From contig NC_092579.1 in assembly GCF_037975245.1 (NCBI RefSeq), positions 17,262,178 to 17,326,177 of the forward strand: 64,000 nucleotides of DNA. Reading direction: 5' to 3'. Both the position numbers and the translations under genes were made by a program. This document shows positions 26,901 to 37,983 of the stretch, piece by piece. The DNA comes from Apostichopus japonicus (Eukaryota; Echinodermata; Holothuroidea; Aspidochirotida; Stichopodidae). Every line of letters begins with the position of its first letter. Position 1 is the stretch's first letter. Under the pieces are notes generated by a model, which worked only from the letters and a program-made list of their open reading frames with translations, did not search any database and was not told the DNA's origin.

Positions 26901-29900
26901 CAGAGGTAAATTCTTTCATGCTAACTCTACTATGAAATGTGCTAGTAGATGTTGGCTTTAGTATTGATTTTCTTTCTCTTTTTCAAAAGTAATAGAGACT
27001 TTGTCAGGAGTTAAAAGATGCTGTAAATTATGTTCTTTCACAAGCAGTTCTGTATGACTTACTATGTGTGTGTCTACATACATACTTTTACTACTGTACA
27101 GTATGTGGACTGAACAATACAGACGTACAGTAAACTTTGTATATTATCCTTCGGTTTTGATCACAAAATATTGTGGCATGACATATCATAAATTTATATG
27201 TTATATGGTAGTTATAAGTGTATTTAATACATCTATTTGTATGCACAGTGCAGTGTGCCCAATGATAACTCAGGAATGTTGCATCATTGCAACTTTCTTC
27301 AAATTGGTTTCGGTCTGTTAATTGATACGGGCGGTGCTTTATTTTGACTTCTCTGACTTGGTTAAAACATTGCATCCCGATGCAAAATCCTGCGTTCGTA
27401 ACAATGCTGATATATACACTACAGTTACTACTAATACTAGCAGACCAAACTAAATAACTCTGATTAATGAAATGACTGATTTCACATCTAACCTTTAAAA
27501 CCAAGACTCACTGCTGCAACAAAAGTATGCAGAGCTGTTGATACAGTCTATTATATGGTTAGACACATTGTTATCTATTAACATAATAAGTAAACAATGG
27601 TGACAGATCGGAATGTTGACTAAGATACATCAATTTATTGCCTAATTTGTTTGAAAGAGATAACAGAGTCTCAGTTTTACATGATCAATCTGAGAATGCA
27701 TACATGTACAGGATGTTTGAGAAAGCTAGAAGAAGCAATGATCTGTTAGCAGACCAATAGTCTATAATTCATCTAGCCTACCATACCACACTGTAAGCTA
27801 ATATACTGTAGTCTGTATAAATTCCCCAAAACCAACGGTATGGGTATCATAAGGGTATGCAATCTTTAAATTTTAATTACAATTTGTGAAATCCTCTAGA
27901 ACAAACTGGTCCATTACTTTGACTTTGGAAACTTTTACATCGTGAACAATTTTGTCACTCTACAGTTGGTTTTCACATTTAGTAACAGTGCAGCTATTCA
28001 TAATATATGAAACAAAGCATTCATTGTACCATGTGCTAAATTTAGAGCAGACTGTAGATTTTATATTTTAAAGTAGCTTTGCACAGTCCTTGGTTTGAAT
28101 GCTGCTAATGGAAATGTTAACTTTTGAAGACCAAAAGATAGACGGATGAACAAAATAATAGGGCCAACCTAGCATTAATTATCAATTGTTCAATATGGAT
28201 AATTCCTGACAGGGGGTACAGGACGCCAGTCCTAATAGTTTAACCGGGAATGCCTTATACACACAGAAAGTGTGTGCATAGACTATGAGGAGACATGTAA
28301 AGGTGACAAACAAAAAATTAGGTATAAATGTCTTGTTTATGTATTATCACTTTACAAAGTTGCTTTGTGAGTAACTCAACAGATTAGGTCAACACTCTTG
28401 CAAAGTCAATCTACCTATAATCTGCAAAGTCTTGAGAACTCACTTATCATTTTTTCGTTACTATATTTTGATCAAGATCAAATTGGATCAGAACCCTGCA
28501 ATTGATACAGTAAACTAAGCCATCAACTGCATCACATGGTCAAATATTGACTAATAAATTGTCAGAGAACTTCAAACTGAATGTGCTTTAAACTTCCGTG
28601 CTGAGAGGAGAAAACACCGGCATCTGGAGTATTTTTGATAGTACTGATCAAACTCACCCAGCACGGTTTGACACTAACCTGCTTTCTTATTCTTGAAGTA
28701 GTTATAGTACTGGGATACGTAGGTCATTATGCTGAGTTTATCAGGTACTGGTAGGGCTACCATAACATCTGGGTCTAGTAAGGACGGTATACTCAGTTCT
28801 ACTGAGTACTAACCTGAGCACTAACTCAACACTATTGAGCACTAACCTGCTTTCTTATTCTTGAAGTAGTTATAGTACTGGGATACGTAGGTCATGATGC
28901 TGAGTTTATCAGGTACTGGAAGGGCTACCATATCGTCTGGGTCTAGCAAGGATGGAATATTCAGTTCTTGTTCGGCTACATCAAATGCCTGTAAAAATTG
29001 AAAAAAAATAAAAGGAAAAATAAGAAGAAGAAATGAACCACATTCGGAAATTTTAGAGCAGGTATCCTATTAATAATTCAATTAGTTTGATGTACATTCA
29101 TGTACACATTTTAGAGCATGTATCCTATTAATAATTCAATTAGTTTGATGTACATTCATGTACACATTTTAGAGCAGGTATCCTATTAATAATTCAATTA
29201 GTTTTATGTTCATGTATGTACAAATTTTAGAACAGGTACAGTATCTATATTAATAATTCAATTAGTTTTATGTACATACATACAGTACAAATTTGAATTC
29301 ATTGAAACTATCATACCTATGGCCTTTATGGATAGCTGGAACTTCTATGAAGAGTATCTGCACCACACCTGACCCTTTTAATTTCTTTATTTCAGTTATT
29401 AAAGTGTCATTCAGTAGTTCACCCTAAACTTCTACGTAAAGATACAATAAGGGGCACTATTCATGTAACTACTGTAGGGCCCTTATATAAATATATATAT
29501 AAATATATATACACTCTATATGTACTGTGACAGTCATCCTTTGCATGAATTATCCAATTCCAATTTACACTTTATAACATCATTATAATATTTAATTATA
29601 ATTTAGATAGTTTTAATGTAGATAAGTTTGAAGTACGCCTGCAGGCGCACTGTTTATAATTTCTCATTTCTTTTTCAAGTGAAATTCCCTACGGTGTGCC
29701 AAATTGGACAGACCTCGAGTGCATTGACGCTTCTCATGTTCTATCAATATGCAACGAAAGCCTATAGAACAATTCCACCCTCGTCAAGAATAGAATAAAT
29801 TTGTTTGAAGGCTCTAATATTATTATGAGGTTATAATGCAGAATATTTATCTATTGATCGAGTTTCATTGTATTTGTACAAATGGTAGGTATACAGTAAG

Positions 29901-31731
29901 TGTACCTAAAATAACTATTTATCAAGTAAACAACCAGTGCTAGTTTAAAGCAGCTGAAGGTAAATATATTACAATGTTCAGCATCTTCAAACCTTTACAA
30001 CAAATTCAGATGCGCATAAAGGTAAGTTTCGCGCTATACAGTAGATTACTGTACAGTACAGTATAGTATACCATATGTGGGGTAAAGGAAAACGAAACAA
30101 GTTAGACTAGGCAGAACTTACAGAAAGTCATAAACTACATATAAAAAGTACTATTCATGAAAGTTTAAACTTTTGAATACTACAGTCTTATCAATAGAGT
30201 ACTTAAATTTAGTTCACAATTTCACACTGTATGTATTCATGCATTTTTCATTTATTTATTCATTTCAGTATAAACATAAAAATTTATAACAGGAGTCATA
30301 AAATAAGGCAACAGGTAGGATAACTAATATAAAAGGAAAAGATTTTTTTTTTTTTGAAGATGACGGGATATCATAAAATGATATAACAAACAGACTACAA
30401 CAAACATTCAAAGTGCTCATATTGAAATGTATCAAGCAGCACGGTAGTATAAAGGAGTTCCTTAAATTTAGTTCACAATTTTACACTACAGGTATGCAGT
30501 ACTATTGTATGAAAAATGAAAACATGTTTACTGAATGCAAAGTCACACCAAATGTCTGTCAATACCACAGACCTCAAAATAAACTGAAGCTCACAATTGA
30601 GAGCACACCCTTAGGTGCTGAATACTGCACTAAGTTACAGTCTTTTTTTTCTATTTTAGCCAACAGCAGTAATTACTGTACATATTTGGATAAATTAATA
30701 GTTGAGCTTTAAACCAACAGTTCAAACCACATTCTTGAAAAGTTGGGCCTTCTTCTGGGGAATCGTTTTCTTTGTACAATAGGTATTTTGTAACCAATTA
30801 TGTCATACATTGTACACAGCTACTTTACAATATTACATTAGAAGTATGGTATAGTGAACACTGTTAATTCACAAGACTCCTGATATGCCCCTGAGCTTAA
30901 GTTTTTAATCTAAGGGTAACAGTTGCCGTGCAGTAGTTAAACCTATATACTGAACTATGGGTCACAATTGCCAATTAAGCACAATACTTCAAATGCTTGA
31001 CATATAATTAGAACTTGAAAACTGTCAATTACTGTTAGTTTCACCACCACTCCTCAACTAATCTTAAAGGGATATTCTGCTGGGTGAATTTGATGCTTTT
31101 GATTGCATCTTAAGGTCACAACCACATCATCTTAGCATTTTGTGAAGATATAGATTTTTCAATTTTTGTGATGTTTTGTGAATGCATCTGGCAACAGGAG
31201 AGTGAGAAATGTCATCACAGCTGAACTTTTCTTTGTATCTATTGTTTGTATATAAATATATTACTCACTCATTCATAGAAGATTATAATACCACCAAAAC
31301 AAAAGGATGCATTTTGATGAAATTCTAAATACAGAGAACTTTGCCAGCTCCAAGCAATTGATCAGATTTCAAGGATAAATTTAAACAAGAAGATAATAGC
31401 AAGAAAGCAAGGCTTTCAAAGAACATTGACCCATAGGACATATCACACAATCTACTGTGAATCACTAACAGGGAAGTATGGAGGGTCTAGCCTATCAAAA
31501 TAAGTTCCATTCAATCAGCCATATCTCCTGTTAGAGTAAGATACTGAGATGGGATTTTCACCTAACAGTGTCATGGAATATTATCCCTTTCCTTTATGCA
31601 AATGTCACACTGTCTTCCACTGGAATATCCCTTTAACCGCTGTTCTGTACAGTGTCCACTTGTCTCTGCCGAAACAACAAATGGACACAGCAGTGTATAG
31701 CGCTGTAACTATATACATATATATATACATA

Positions 31732-31795
<64 letters not shown>

Positions 31796-34700
31796 TATAT
31801 ATAAATTTGCAGTAAATTAGTCATAACTTTAGAAAGTTGAATCAAAATGGTTCTGCAAAAGAAAACTACATAAATAAATAAAACAAAAAACAAAAAATGG
31901 AGTGGCTCTGAGTCAATCTCAACAGGAACTGCAATAATGAAGAGAAAAGAACTGAAACAAACTAAAACCAACTGCAATGATACTTATTTTTACATAAATT
32001 TGTACAGTAGCACAACTAGATACTTTCTGACTTCCCGATTTTTTGTTGCATTGAAAGACAAGCAGGTGATTAGTGTTTAAATCTGAACATTTTCTCAAGA
32101 GCTAAAGGAGGCAATCAAATACGTATAGTGCCATATAATGGTAACATTAGACTGTCACTGTTTTTTAAGACTTGCCACATGATGTATGAAAACTAATTAC
32201 ATGCATACATGCATGTACACTATTAGTTCCTACTATAGCTTTGACTAATCTATATACTACATGTCCACATAGTTAGCTACCTGTATTAGCAATGTATGTA
32301 CATGTTCATAGTTAGGGAAGAACTACTGTAGTCTAATGCCATTTGTATACTAGAAAGCATTAATTATGACAATATTTAAAACCAGAGACTTTAGATTGTG
32401 CACCCTTCCACACAACAAGATAGATTTAAAATTAATGTTGTAAGTGCTGTATATGGACATTACATCGGTGTCATATATACTGTTGGAAGTGCAATATGTC
32501 TACTACAGGTATTCATGGGTGGTGTATGGGAACTTTGCGAGTCCCTCAAATGTGTTATACAATGTAGTTGTCGCGTCCATATGTCAAATTGTAACAACTT
32601 TTTTCACATTGTAATTTAACCTACAAGGCTTAAATGAAAATGGCCAAAATGACTATATACAGGGACTCAAGGACACATCAATTTTGTGGATTCTTCCCAA
32701 CCATTCATTAACATATTAACTTCACCACATGCTGGACGTAAGGGAAAGTTTTACTTGCTTCCAGCTCAGTTTGACTCCCTACATTTACAAGTATAACACT
32801 TTTGATCTCTGGCGGAATCTGGTAGAACCGTCGATGAAATCACGTTGCTGAAGGAAAGAACTTAACCACTGGGCAAGATCTGAGAGACCATCATCACCGC
32901 AATCTTTTACAAGAACTTTAATGCCCTCACTATCGCACTTTTACCATATACCATCATCCTGTATGTTGCCATAATGTAGTGCTGCACTAGGACAATATAG
33001 CTCTGTTCAACATTATTACAAGGAAGCTCATTAGCACTGTATAAATTTAACAAGGTGACCTCAAACACAATTCCAGTTTTCTTCAATGTATGTATGTATG
33101 TACATGAATGTGCAAAATGCAGACAGACTGCACTACATGTGCCAAGTACAGCGAGGTACATAAGATTTGATATATTATGTTTGAATAATCAGATATCTTG
33201 ATAAAGAGTATTAACAATGAATATACTTCAACAAGTTTGTCATAAGTATAGTCAAGCATGATTCTAACCTCTCAATAGACATCAAACTGAAAGTAAACAT
33301 ACAGTGGACCAAAACAGACGTACAGTCTAGTTAGTTCAATGTCTAAGCTAAGTACACATCTGCTTGTATTATATGGCCATACCAGTCATATATGCTATAT
33401 GTTTAGCATTTTACTGTTACTGTTACAGTACTAGTGTAGTTGAGATCACACACCTGCTACATTCCTTGTTTGCTTCCTACTGTGTGTAGTACCTAGCCAT
33501 GTGTTCAGGTATCTGCACGTTCTCATTATTTAGAAACGCTAAACTGTAGGCTATACTAACATCTTGTATAGAGACCAAGTGGCAGTAAAAAGGAAATTTT
33601 GGGTACTAATTGCTAGGTAACGACTGAATTTGCTTTGAGCTTAGTATAATGCACACAAAGCATTAATGCAGCTCCTGAACAGGTTGACGGAGAGAGGCTC
33701 AAGTTTTACAGCGTTGAGGATTTTTTTATTTTGTTCATTGGTGAATAATTAATGAGACCTCCATACTGCAAAAAAAATCTTTACAGCTTAACACTAACTC
33801 TTTTTCTGGTTTTATTGATATCAACAAGCAACTCACGGTAGTTCAACTTTTCTTAATTCCTAGAGGTCGATACCTGATAAAATTGAGACATAAATTGAAG
33901 TGCCTCCATAATGGGTGAAATAGCAAGCACATTATAACACATGTCTGTAGTAATTTTGCTTTCGGTGTTAATTCATGACTGGATAAAACTGGATAAAAGA
34001 CAAACCTGATTTTACAAGAAAATTTATTGTCCTCAGAATTTTACTGTCCTCAGAATTTAATTAATACATTGTTTCACATGGAATTTTGTCAAGTCTTTGA
34101 TTCAGCTTCTCATTCAAAGATGTATTTTGCTTTTCTGATAAAAAAATGTTCATCTCTGTTTAAGTGTATCTTTGCACCATATTCAACTTTCTCAATTGGT
34201 AGTAGTATGAATTTAGCACAAGAAAAGCACAAGAGTTCTGCTTCAAACCAAAACATCTCGGCAGTGCCGTTGTCTTGACGACACTTTCACATCATTGACA
34301 GAAACACAGTACAGTACTCATTGGTGAGATGTGCTGCTAGGCTACTGCCGGTAACAAATTAATAGAACTAATTGATACATGAAGCCTGCAAAATGTACAA
34401 TGGCCACATAAGTGGATCAAATTAATATTTACCGACTAATTCTTAAAGTTGATTCAATTAATAACTTCCAAGTACCAAAATAATTCACGCTGGACAGGAA
34501 GAACAACTTTGTTATGGCTAGCTGTAGGCATTTCTAGGTTGGACAATGTAATATGTACTTTGTTAATTTACAAGGGAGTTAATTTGCTTTGGCTACTGTA
34601 CACATTTCTAGGTTGGACTATGATATGATATACTGTAAATGTACGTTGTAAATTTACAAGGGAGCAAAATCCTAAGAGCCAGCTACATCAGTCTCAGATA

Positions 34701-36001
34701 AGCATGTGATCACCTATTCCCATGACGATTCCAGAAAATCAACCCCTTCCTTCGATAACATGAGAATAGCTGACCAAATTACCAGCATCCTTTGCATTCC
34801 CCAGTCAGATCGAATCATCATCATATTTAATAAGAAGGCTCAAAAAGGAATGCACTGGTGTTTCTTTATTTTATTTTTTTTGGCACCAATTAAATGTTTA
34901 ATGGGATTTACTTTTTACAATACACACAGTAAAAATTGTTTGGACAATCAGCATCTGTTCTGGAAACCAGCTCTCACATTTTGTATATTATTAAACTTTC
35001 TTGTACAAGATATATATATTAAAATGAATTAGGTACATACTTCTTATGTCTCATATGCAATGGTATAGACAATACTACAGTTTAGGGCCGAGTCAAACGA
35101 CAAGGTGTCCAGATTTCATCTACAGTAGCTGAACTACAAGAGGAAAATAACAAAAGTTGGATACTCACCAGTTGGTTATTTTCCCAAACATTTTCTTTGG
35201 ACAATGAATCAAAATCTCTGTAATGAAACAAATGAGAACCTCAAAGTGTTGAATGTTTGATTAGTAAATACTCTTGAGAACTTTGAAAATATTCAAACCA
35301 TTCGTTAATCCACTAGGCCAGTGATAATACTGGATCTGGAATACTGGATCCAAACACTATGAATGATGATGAAATTTTACTAGAAAAATTTGATCTTATT
35401 TCCCTAATAAATATCAAGACTGGCATAGAGCTATTTTGGAACCTTGCATTCTCTACATGTATCACACTTACATTAAAATCCTCCTCTCATGGATCATCAT
35501 TATAACAATTTTCATATTGATAAAAAATCATGTTTCATCTTTCCAATGATTTTTCAGATCTCTGTACTCCATAGAATTTTAATATTCCTTGTCAAATTGT
35601 GTGTAAACTAAATCCAGCTAACTTAAATTTTGGCTTTTACTCATCTGTGTAACAATGAGAGCTTGACAGACCTGTTTTACCAACTGTGGATAATTGATAG
35701 ATAAGGACCAAAGTTCAGAAAAAACAGCACAGCTAGATAATCCCCACATAAACTACCATGTCATGGGATCTCTACTGACAATAGAACAGATGCACAAATA
35801 ATATGATGTATGTCATATGCATGCAAAGATTGTTTAAATAATAGTTACGTACATAAGATCTGGTCTGAAGTGGTGGATAATTGCACAAAAGGCCAAGCCA
35901 TCACGGAAGGAAGTGGTCATGTTGACCACCTTGACGTCGTTATAGCCCTCTGTGGCCCTCTGGCACCACACCATCAAACCTTTGGTCCCTGTCAGGGCCA
36001 T
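11653..36001 (-). CDS. MICALL1: MICAL-like protein (CH-LIM-bMERB), 9 coding exons
   Basis: Joined from exons 35853-36001, 35169-35217, 28847-28988, 23306-23388, 17468-19900, 13926-14015, 13321-13444, 12555-12654 and 11653-11935. All joins keep the frame and give about 1150 aa. Domain order: calponin-homology (about 1-110), LIM (ligands C158, C161, H179, C182, C185, C188, C208, H211), a long acidic and proline-rich linker with five NPF motifs, then the bMERB helical domain (about 985-1130). MICAL-like proteins lack the MICAL monooxygenase, bind Rab8/10/13/35-type GTPases through bMERB, and recruit EHD proteins to recycling endosomes through NPF motifs. Human MICALL1 is 863 aa; the extra length lies in the linker. 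It could be co-orthologous to MICALL1 and MICALL2; the NPF motifs favour the MICALL1 name. An in-frame TGA upstream of the ATG supports the start. The 3' end is uncertain. Confidence 0.85.
12555..12654 (-). CDS. MICALL1: MICALL exon: bMERB middle
   Basis: 100-bp exon between CTTTGCAG and GCTCA|GTGAGA. Reads [18 protein letters not shown], then [15 protein letters not shown]. The (M/V)EWF..VNEKN.LVRRE.EL signature is diagnostic for bMERB in MICAL and MICAL-like proteins. Confidence 0.92.
13321..13444 (-). CDS. MICALL1: MICALL exon: bMERB helix 1
   Basis: 124-bp exon, acceptor TTGGCAG, donor AAGG|GTGAGT. Reads [20 protein letters not shown], then [21 protein letters not shown]. The spacing and the GIELEDRLR core match the first helix of the bMERB domain. 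Starts in phase 0, ends in phase 1. Confidence 0.88.
13926..14015 (-). CDS. MICALL1: MICALL exon: basic/proline-rich pre-bMERB segment
   Basis: 90-bp exon between TTTCAG and GAC|GTGAGT, phase 0 at both ends. Reads [20 protein letters not shown] then [10 protein letters not shown]. The Pro/Lys/Arg-rich stretch lies just before the bMERB domain, where MICAL-like proteins often have a basic linker. Confidence 0.75.
14971..15197. mobile_element. Small inverted-repeat element (MITE-like), 227 bp
   Basis: Left end TTAAAGGGAAATTCAG at 14971; the right end, read on the other strand from 15197, is TTAAAGGGATACTTCAG. No coding capacity. It lies in the intron before the pre-bMERB exon. TTAA at both ends could be the target duplication of a piggyBac-type element or part of the repeat itself. 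Confidence 0.5.
16340..16366 (-). CDS. Possible 27-nt in-frame MICALL microexon
   Basis: Between a good acceptor (TCCTTCTATAG) and donor (CAG|GTGAAG) lie 27 bases reading EIPLSCTKQ. It is phase 0 at both ends, as the flanking exons require. It would add nine residues between the linker and the pre-bMERB exon. There is no homology support for so short a peptide, so it may be chance. Confidence 0.3.
17468..19900 (-). CDS. MICALL1: MICALL large exon: LIM domain, NPF motifs, Pro-rich
   Basis: 2433-bp exon, phase 0 at both ends, acceptor CAATCTAG and donor AAG|GTGGGT; 811 codons (about residues 142-952). The start encodes a complete LIM domain: CQVC, then HRSC, CKKC and C-X2-H (CQHH) as zinc ligands. 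A lysine/proline-rich and then very acidic low-complexity linker follows. NPF occurs five times (NPFF, NPFG, NPFA, NPFG, NPFT; about 17950-18560), each next to Asp/Glu/Ser clusters, as EH domains of EHD proteins prefer. Near the end are PPRPPPPKT, a lysine/arginine-rich stretch and a tandem GTPSPGQN repeat. Such a disordered linker is normal for the family but longer than in human. Confidence 0.93.
17658..17729 (-). repeat. 24-bp coding minisatellite in MICALL
   Basis: About three tandem 24-bp units (plus strand GGCGAGGGCGTTCCATTCTG start at 17658, 17682 and 17706; the third diverges). They encode a repeated GTPSPGQN octapeptide. The first two units are identical, so repeat number may vary between individuals without breaking the frame. 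Confidence 0.8.
19901..23305 (-). other. MICALL intron, nothing else recognised
   Basis: Intron between the linker exon and the LIM exon. It contains a G tract near 21976, a G-rich patch near 22880 and (TACTG)n near 22790. No further exon or RNA gene recognised. Confidence 0.5.
23306..23388 (-). CDS. MICALL1: MICALL exon: CH-LIM linker
   Basis: 83-bp exon between TCTTCAG and AAG|GTATGC. After one base from the CH exon it reads [20 protein letters not shown] then MEEVSPFK, and ends in phase 0. It joins the CH domain to the LIM exon. The linker is not conserved enough to identify alone; phase and position support it. Confidence 0.75.
23926..24215. repeat. TACTGTA/GTAC self-complementary satellite
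   Basis: About 290 bp built almost wholly from ACAGTAC, TACTGTAC and TATAGTAC words in both orientations. Because TACTGTACAGTA is its own reverse complement, the tract can fold back at many registers. Shorter patches of the same words recur through the window (for example near 22790, 26030, 30045 and 49560). Confidence 0.85.
24216..28678 (-). other. MICALL intron, nothing else besides the listed repeats
   Basis: AT-rich intron between the CH and linker exons. Apart from the inverted-repeat element at 26559-26810 I see no exon or RNA gene. Confidence 0.4.
26559..26810. mobile_element. TTGGGACAATTTT-family element, copy 1 (252 bp)
   Basis: Left end TTGGAACAATTTT (one change from the family consensus), right end ...CTATTTGTCCCAA. 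Inside are two CATACTGACAGTA words, one CATACTAACAGTA variant and a GTGCTTTGACGC word. No coding capacity. It lies in the MICALL intron between the CH exon and the linker exon. Related copies at 43022, 45109 and 51159. Confidence 0.65.
28679..28808 (-). CDS. Possible alternative CH-domain exon (copy B)
   Basis: Near-copy of the exon at 28847-28988, shifted by 168 bp. It lacks the first 22 bases of copy A. A minus-strand acceptor (GCTCAGGTTAG) at 28808 would open an exon in phase 0 that leaves in phase 1 at GCAG|GTTAGT, the same phases as copy A, and starts [17 protein letters not shown]. Eight base differences from copy A: six are synonymous; two change Asn to Ser and Asp to Val. The frame has no stop. 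It may be a mutually exclusive exon, a decaying duplicate, or an assembly artefact. Confidence 0.45.
28847..28988 (-). CDS. MICALL1: MICALL exon: CH domain, last part (copy A)
   Basis: 142-bp exon from TTTACAG to donor GCAG|GTTAGT. Reads [19 protein letters not shown], then [18 protein letters not shown] and [10 protein letters not shown], the canonical CH-domain end. It enters in phase 0 and leaves in phase 1. A second version of most of this exon follows only 38 bp downstream at 28679-28808. Confidence 0.9.
29051..29290. repeat. 58-bp tandem repeat, 4 copies
   Basis: Units begin TTTTAGAGCAGGTATCCTAT at 29051, 29109, 29167 and 29225, exactly 58 bp apart; the fourth is diverged. Lies in the intron just upstream (in transcription) of the CH exon pair. 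Confidence 0.9.
31064..31636. mobile_element. MITE-like element with TTAAAGGGATATTC ends, 573 bp
   Basis: Left end TTAAAGGGATATTC at 31064; its inverted copy GAATATCCCTTTAA ends at 31636. There is no transposase frame, so it is a non-autonomous element. An internal word (GTGAATGCATCTGGCAACAG) recurs at 55836-55855 in another element with the same left end at 55688. Confidence 0.75.
31710..31803. repeat. (TA)n microsatellite
   Basis: Long alternating TA tract with a few interruptions, just after the element at 31064-31636 in the MICALL intron. Open frames through it are artefacts of the repeat. Confidence 0.95.
31804..35168 (-). other. MICALL intron, nothing recognised
   Basis: AT-rich intron sequence; no exon, RNA gene or ordered repeat that I can support. 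Confidence 0.4.
35169..35217 (-). CDS. MICALL1: MICALL exon: CH domain, middle part
   Basis: 49-bp exon between TTACAG and GTGAGT. Together with the two bases from the previous exon it reads [17 protein letters not shown], the highly conserved centre of the CH domain in MICAL and MICAL-like proteins. It ends in phase 0. Confidence 0.9.
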
Positions 36002-36106
36002 GATGTTAGTCACACCAAGGCTTCCAGATTTACAGGATGTTGAAAATCAAGTTGTTGTTTCCCGATGGGTTTTTTCTGTTATGTAGTCTCCATTACCAAA
36101 GTGTGG
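35853..36106 (-). CDS. MICALL1: MICALL start-codon exon: CH domain, first part
   Basis: Coding part 35853-36001 (ATG at 36001-35999); 36002-36106 is predicted 5' UTR. Reads [20 protein letters not shown], then a segment ending in ASFRDGLAF-like [20 protein letters not shown], matching the opening of the MICALL CH domain. It ends after two bases of a codon at donor AT|GTACGT. The in-frame TGA in the leader excludes an upstream start in this exon. Confidence 0.85.
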
Positions 36107-37686
36107 CTGCAAAATCAATAAATTTGAAATATTTCTATATTTAATGATGACTTCATGAACATTACAAAGAGAGGTTAAGAAAGCTTCATTTTTAAACTAA
36201 AAAATATAATTGAAAAAGGCATGACACTTAAAATAAAAGGTCCAATTGAGTGGTTTGAAAAGTCTGATTCACATCAAATTACACACAGTCCATAGGAAAG
36301 TTTGGAGACAAGTTTACACTTTTCAAAAGGTTATAGTTATTCACCTTATCATCAATTGAATATGCATGGTGCTCTTGCTTGTAAATCCAATCACATGTTT
36401 GTGAGCTAAGGGACATACAATGTCATACCTCATATTTGAATAAACAAATGTATGCAATCTAACCTTAAATCATATAAAGTCAGTATAGGTCCACTATCTT
36501 TGCATCTAGTGTTGGGTACTAAAAAACTATCACAGAATGATGGACACTAAGCATTGACCTGAGAATTTTTTTTTCAAACTTGAAAGCTCTTGCAAGAATT
36601 CTAGGCTTACCTATGGATGATTTTTTACATATTGGTGACAGTACATGGTCTATCTTATAGTCTTAATCTTATATTTTTTAACATGAATTTCTTTGTTTGT
36701 TTTTCAGTTTACATTGATCGAAAGATATTTAACATAATAAGTATTCACTTTCTTTGTCATAACATCCAGACTGTCCACTGAAATAAGGTTTACACAGACA
36801 TTTAACAGGCCATCAAATGATAAGCGATGCTTATTAAACTGATGCTTGAGAATGAAATCCTGAAATTATGTCAATGTTACTCACTCACTGATTGTTATTG
36901 CATGAACAAGCAATATCAGCAAACCTTATTTGGGTTACCCAAAGAATAGCACAGCCTTAACTTTTAACCATATCATTAATCAAAATCATAAGGATCATCA
37001 TACCAATAAGGTTTAAAAGAACCTGTGCTCTAATTTTCGATACTAGGCCTAGGTCATACTACTAAAATCACACATTACTGTGGACCCTAGCCTACCATCA
37101 GTAGTCAACTAGTTGGGCCTTGCCACTACAACAGTACCACCAAGTAAGTACTAGGCTATGTGTAGGCTAGTACTTCTACTTGCTAATGTTACCGTACCTA
37201 GTACAAATACTAACTATAGTAGTAGCTTATATTAGTAACATACAGTAAGAAGACAGTCAGTGTTAACCATAGTGTAACACTGTAACTATTAAGTTAAACT
37301 CAAACACAGCCTCTACCTAACGGTACTCGTTAGATCATAGCCTATGGTAGGAGGACTAACTAATGCCCGGAGTAATAAGGTCAATCATTATAAGAATTAC
37401 TTGGCTGCAGCCCATCTAACTAAGTAAAGTTGGATAAGACTAAGGGAGTAAGGCTAGGCCAAGGATAGATTCATAGAATACTGACTTGCAATGTGACACC
37501 CTTTTACTGCAAATGATGCGATTCTTCAATGACTCACAGATTGTCACTGTTGTCAGGGTTCGTGCTGGCTTAGTCTACCAAAGCTGTAGTTTAAATTAAA
37601 AAAAGAATGTACTGTACTACTGTAGCAATGGTTAGGTTACTGGTTATGTCCGCGATAACACAGCTACTTGCTACTGAACAGTATAC
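36107..37686 (-). other. Predicted MICALL first intron
   Basis: Lies between the predicted non-coding exon and the start-codon exon. No other feature recognised. Confidence 0.35.
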
Positions 37687-37790
37687 CTGTGTTGCTGGTG
37701 CTGCCCATCATAGTTGAGGGCGATCAGAATAGGGAAAGGCAGCTTCCGGGTTACAGAACTTACTGCAACCATTTGTAGAGTTCTCTTAAG
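37687..37790 (-). other. Predicted non-coding first exon of MICALL
   Basis: A good donor (ACAG|GTATAC) lies at 37687 on the minus strand, and a strong acceptor (pyrimidine-rich then TTTTGCAG) opens the start-codon exon at 36106. The upstream border (transcription start) is a guess. If both are used, ATGATGGGCAGC in this exon opens a 12-codon upstream frame that stops just after the junction. Confidence 0.4.
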
Positions 37791-37983
37791 CATTGCATTG
37801 CCATTAAAATAGTTTCGGTTGTAATTTATTTAAAGAAGAGACAACAACTATCATATATCGTTATTTTGTAACACAGTAAGTTACTTCACGTGTATCATAA
37901 TATTAAATTATGTTACCAAAACTTCACAAGGCGTGTAATGGAACGGTCCAGAAAATGAAAACAAAGTTTATTCTTAATTCAAA
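37720..37983. promoter_or_regulatory. Predicted bidirectional promoter, MICALL / NUDCD3
   Basis: The two genes are divergent, with only about 200-300 bp between the predicted MICALL first exon and the NUDCD3 ATG. The interval holds an ETS-type core (CTTCCGG at 37743) and no TATA box at a clear position, as in many housekeeping promoters. Inferred from layout and motifs only. Confidence 0.4.

Noticed and set aside
31549-31977. Tyr/Ile-rich open frames on both strands
   Set aside because: Produced by the (TA)n microsatellite.
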